A DNA stretch of 64,000 nt. Origin: Streptomyces sp. A0958 (lineage in GTDB: Bacteria; Actinomycetota; Actinomycetes; Streptomycetales; Streptomycetaceae). The stretch covers positions 273,447 to 337,446 of the forward strand of contig NZ_SSBK01000005.1 of the NCBI RefSeq assembly GCF_004795035.1, given 5' to 3'. The stretch's first letter is position 1, and each line of letters opens with the position of its first letter. Position numbers and translations under genes: made by a program. This document shows positions 62,158 through 64,000 of the stretch, one piece after another. A model generated the notes under the pieces. It searched no databases. It was given only the letters and a program-made list of their open reading frames with translations, and was not told where the DNA came from.

Positions 62158-63792
62158 TCACGTCTGCGGGGCCCCCGTCTCCCGCAGCTCCCCGTCGGCC
62201 AGCCGGAGCCACCGGTCCACGCCGATCCGCTCCAGGAACCGTTCGTCGTGGCTGACCACCACGAACGCCCCGCGATAGGAGGCGAGCGCGCTCTCCAGCT
62301 GATCGGCGCTGACCAGGTCGAGGTTGTTGGTCGGCTCGTCCAGGAGCAGCAGCTGCGGGGCCGGCTCCGCGCACAGGACGCAGGCCAGCGTGGCCCGCAG
62401 CCGTTCGCCGCCCGACAGCACCCCCACGGGCAGGTGGGCGCGGTCGCCGCGGAAGAGGAAGCGCGCCAGCAGGTTCATCCGCTCGGCCTCCGCCCGGTGC
62501 GGGGCGAACGCGGCGAAGTTCTCGGCCACCGTGCGGTCGAGGTCGAGCAGGTCGAGGCGTTGCGAGAGGTAGGCGATCCGCCCGTCGGCGCGCTTGATCA
62601 GCCCGCCGTCCAACTCCAGGTCGCCGTTGATCAGCCGGAGCAGGGTGCTCTTGCCCGCGCCGTTGGGGCCGGTGAGCGCGATGCGTTCGGGCCCCCGGAC
62701 CGTCAGGTCGACACCCTCGCCGGTGAACTGCTCCCGGCCGCCGAGGCGGACGCGCATCTGCTCGCCGAGCAGGACCGTGCGGCCGGCGGGTACGTCGGTG
62801 TCCGGCAGATCGAGCGTGATGCGCTGCTCGTCGCGTACGGCACGGCCCGCCTCGTCGAGACGGGCCTGTGCGTCGCCGACCCGGGCGGCGTGCGTCTGGC
62901 CGGCGCGCCCCGCGGACTCCTGGGCGCCGCGCTTCATGTTCCCGGCGAAGATGCGCGGGAGCCCGGCGTTCTTGAGGTTGCGCGCCGCGTTGCTCGCGCG
63001 GCGCTCGGCCCGTTCGCGGGCCTGCTGCATCTCGCGCTTCTCCCGCTTCAGCTCCTGCTCGGCGTTGCGGACGTTCTTCTCGGCCACCTCCCGCTCGGCC
63101 TGCACGGCCTCCTCGTAGGCTGTGAAGTTGCCCCCGTACAGGCGCATTTCCTCCGGACCGAGTTCGGCGATGCGGTCCATGCGGTCCAGGAGTGCGCGGT
63201 CGTGGCTGACGAGGAGCAGTGTGCCGTTCCATGCCTCCAGCGTGTCGTGGAGCCGGTGGCGCGCGTCGAGGTCCAGGTTGTTGGTCGGCTCGTCGAGCAG
63301 CAGGACGTCCGGCCGCTTCAGCAGCTGCGCGGCCAGCCCGAGCGAGACGACCTGGCCACCGCTGAGCGTGCCGATGCTCCGGTCCAGGGCGATGCCGTCG
63401 AGCCCGAGCCGGTCGAGCTGGGCGCGGGTGCGCTCCTCGACGTCCCAGTCGTCACCGATGACGGCGAAGTGCTCCTCGCCCACATCACCGGACTCCACGG
63501 CGTCCAGCGCGCGGATCACCGCGTCGACGCCGAGCACCTCGGCCACCGACAGGTCGCCGGTCAGGGGGAGGCTCTGCGGGAGGTAGCCCAGCGTGCCGTC
63601 GACCGTGACCGAACCGGCGGTGGGCCGCAGCTCACCGGCGATCAGCTTGAGCAGGGTGCTCTTCCCCGAGCCGTTGGGGGCGACGAGACCGGTGCGGCCG
63701 TTGCCCACCGTGAAGGACAGGCCGGTGAGCACCGGGGTGTCGTCGGGCCAGGAGAAGGAAAGGTTCGAGCAGATGAGGGATGCGTCGGACAT
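62158..63792 (-). CDS. ABC-F family ATP-binding protein (ribosome-associated/antibiotic-resistance type)
   Basis: 544 residues from the ATG at 63792, with GAGGTCTCC upstream. There are two nucleotide-binding domains: Walker A APNGSGKSTLLKLIAGEL near 39 and TGPNGAGKSTLLRLINGDLE, signatures LSGGQVVSLG and LSGGERLRATLA, and Walker B VLLLDEPTNNLDLDAR and LLLLDEPTNNLDLVS. The helical linker (AEREVAEKNVRNAEQELKRE region) is charged and of the kind that reaches into the ribosome. There are no membrane segments. It may protect ribosomes from an antibiotic or act as a translation factor; the leader at 63920 on suggests regulated expression. Confidence 0.93.
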   Translation of the reverse strand: MSDASLICSNLSFSWPDDTPVLTGLSFTVGNGRTGLVAPNGSGKSTLLKLIAGELRPTAGSVTVDGTLGYLPQSLPLTGDLSVAEVLGVDAVIRALDAVESGDVGEEHFAVIGDDWDVEERTRAQLDRLGLDGIALDRSIGTLSGGQVVSLGLAAQLLKRPDVLLLDEPTNNLDLDARHRLHDTLEAWNGTLLLVSHDRALLDRMDRIAELGPEEMRLYGGNFTAYEEAVQAEREVAEKNVRNAEQELKREKREMQQARERAERRASNAARNLKNAGLPRIFAGNMKRGAQESAGRAGQTHAARVGDAQARLDEAGRAVRDEQRITLDLPDTDVPAGRTVLLGEQMRVRLGGREQFTGEGVDLTVRGPERIALTGPNGAGKSTLLRLINGDLELDGGLIKRADGRIAYLSQRLDLLDLDRTVAENFAAFAPHRAEAERMNLLARFLFRGDRAHLPVGVLSGGERLRATLACVLCAEPAPQLLLLDEPTNNLDLVSADQLESALASYRGAFVVVSHDERFLERIGVDRWLRLADGELRETGAPQT

Positions 63793-63880
63793 GCGGAGAC
63801 CTCGCGTGTGAATCCGGGGTCGGCACGGACCGCGGCCCCGGAGGAATGGCCAGAGGGAACAACGACACGGCCACTGCGGC

Positions 63881-63929
63881 GGCGCCCTGGGCGCCGGCGG
63901 TGGCTATCGGCTCCGGGTCTCACCCGGAG
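63881..63929 (-). promoter_or_regulatory. Hairpins in the ABC-F leader (candidate attenuator)
   Basis: Two GC-rich stem-loops in the 5' leader. Stem A has arms CTCCGGGT (63911-63918) and ACCCGGAG (63922-63929) with a three-base loop, and overlaps the stop codon of the upstream ORF. Stem B has arms GGCGCC (63881-63886 and 63890-63895), extended by one flanking pair. In transcript order A precedes B, and B is followed by a moderately U-rich stretch (TGTCGTTGTTCCC). This fits ribosome-stalling attenuation, but I cannot fold the RNA here. Confidence 0.4.
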
Positions 63930-63949
63930 ATGTCGTCGTCGCCTGCCAT
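63920..63949 (-). CDS. Nine-residue leader ORF upstream of the ABC-F gene
   Basis: On the minus strand ATG (63949-63947) encodes MAGDDDISG and ends at TGA (63922-63920). It is preceded by GGGGAGACCAGAC, a good ribosome-binding site. A -10-like TAAGAT (63990-63985) upstream supports transcription from there, with a small CACGCT-GAA-AGCGTG hairpin (63967-63981) between. Leader peptides of this size often precede antibiotic-inducible ABC-F genes. Translation is not proven. Confidence 0.4.
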   Translation of the reverse strand: MAGDDDISG

Positions 63950-64000
63950 GTCTGGTCTCCCCGGTACACGCTGAAAGCGTGACGATCTTATCAGGCGGGC

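Noticed and set aside
62015..62278. Short plus-strand ORF after xdhC starting with an overlapping GTG
   Set aside because: Overlap signal is attractive, but it has no family resemblance and over a third overlaps the ABC-F gene; kept out for lack of support.

Overview
This window reads as a chromosome segment from a Streptomyces or a close relative. The evidence is very high GC with strong third-position GC bias, frequent GTG starts, stop/start overlaps of the ATGA and GTGA kind, and typical actinomycete families: a SigB/SigF-type sigma factor, ANTAR and PAS/GAF regulators, an F420-type luciferase-like enzyme, DUF5709, DUF6328, and a TTA leucine codon. I saw no rRNA, tRNA, CRISPR array, insertion sequence or prophage.

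Region 1 (1-13328) is a glycan locus. A polysaccharide pyruvyl transferase-like gene runs off the left edge on the minus strand. Diverging from it is a tightly packed 12-gene operon: a UDP-glucuronate decarboxylase-like SDR, a carbamoyltransferase, seven glycosyltransferases (GT2, GT4 and GT9/heptosyltransferase types), and the full set for ADP-heptose, namely GmhA, bifunctional HldE and GmhB. Nearly every gene overlaps the next by 4 bases, so they are probably translationally coupled. The likely product is a carbamoylated, heptose-containing glycan or glycoconjugate; the acceptor is not visible.

Region 2 (13303-36434) holds stress and redox functions: a SigB-type sigma factor, an MFS exporter, a VOC protein, a molybdopterin oxidoreductase that has lost its Fe-S cysteines, a FUSC-type membrane protein, hydrophilic small proteins, a large KatE catalase, an APC permease, two GATase-fold proteins, a haem-oxygenase-like protein, GAF-ANTAR and PAS-GAF regulators, a YbdK-type ligase, a basic amino acid decarboxylase, an SDR and a CYP152 peroxygenase.

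Region 3 (36435-53891) has two probable plus-strand operons. One is zinc alcohol dehydrogenase, epimerase, UdgX, isochorismatase-like hydrolase and HAD phosphatase. The other is FAD/Fe-S D-lactate dehydrogenase-like, pyruvate oxidase-like, enolase-superfamily enzyme, GH15, SDR, stand-alone LigD polymerase and HhH endonuclease. Between them lie a VOC protein, an F420-type enzyme, a DUF6328 protein, a plasmid-stabilisation-like protein and a perfect 27-bp terminator hairpin. Four SigB-like promoter matches lie in regions 2 and 3.

Region 4 (53953-55853) looks like a scar. It has a truncated VOC gene end followed by a fused, frameshifted pseudogene made of a DUF4157-like effector N-terminus, a contractile-injection-system baseplate fragment and a discoidin-type C-terminus. 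I read it as the relic of a deleted extracellular contractile injection system locus.

Region 5 (55918-64000) holds a flavodoxin-like protein, a TetR regulator with two palindromic operators, a PaoABC/YagTSR-type molybdenum aldehyde oxidoreductase operon with its XdhC chaperone (first gene carrying a TTA codon, hence possible bldA control), and an ABC-F protein with a leader containing a nine-residue upstream ORF and hairpins.
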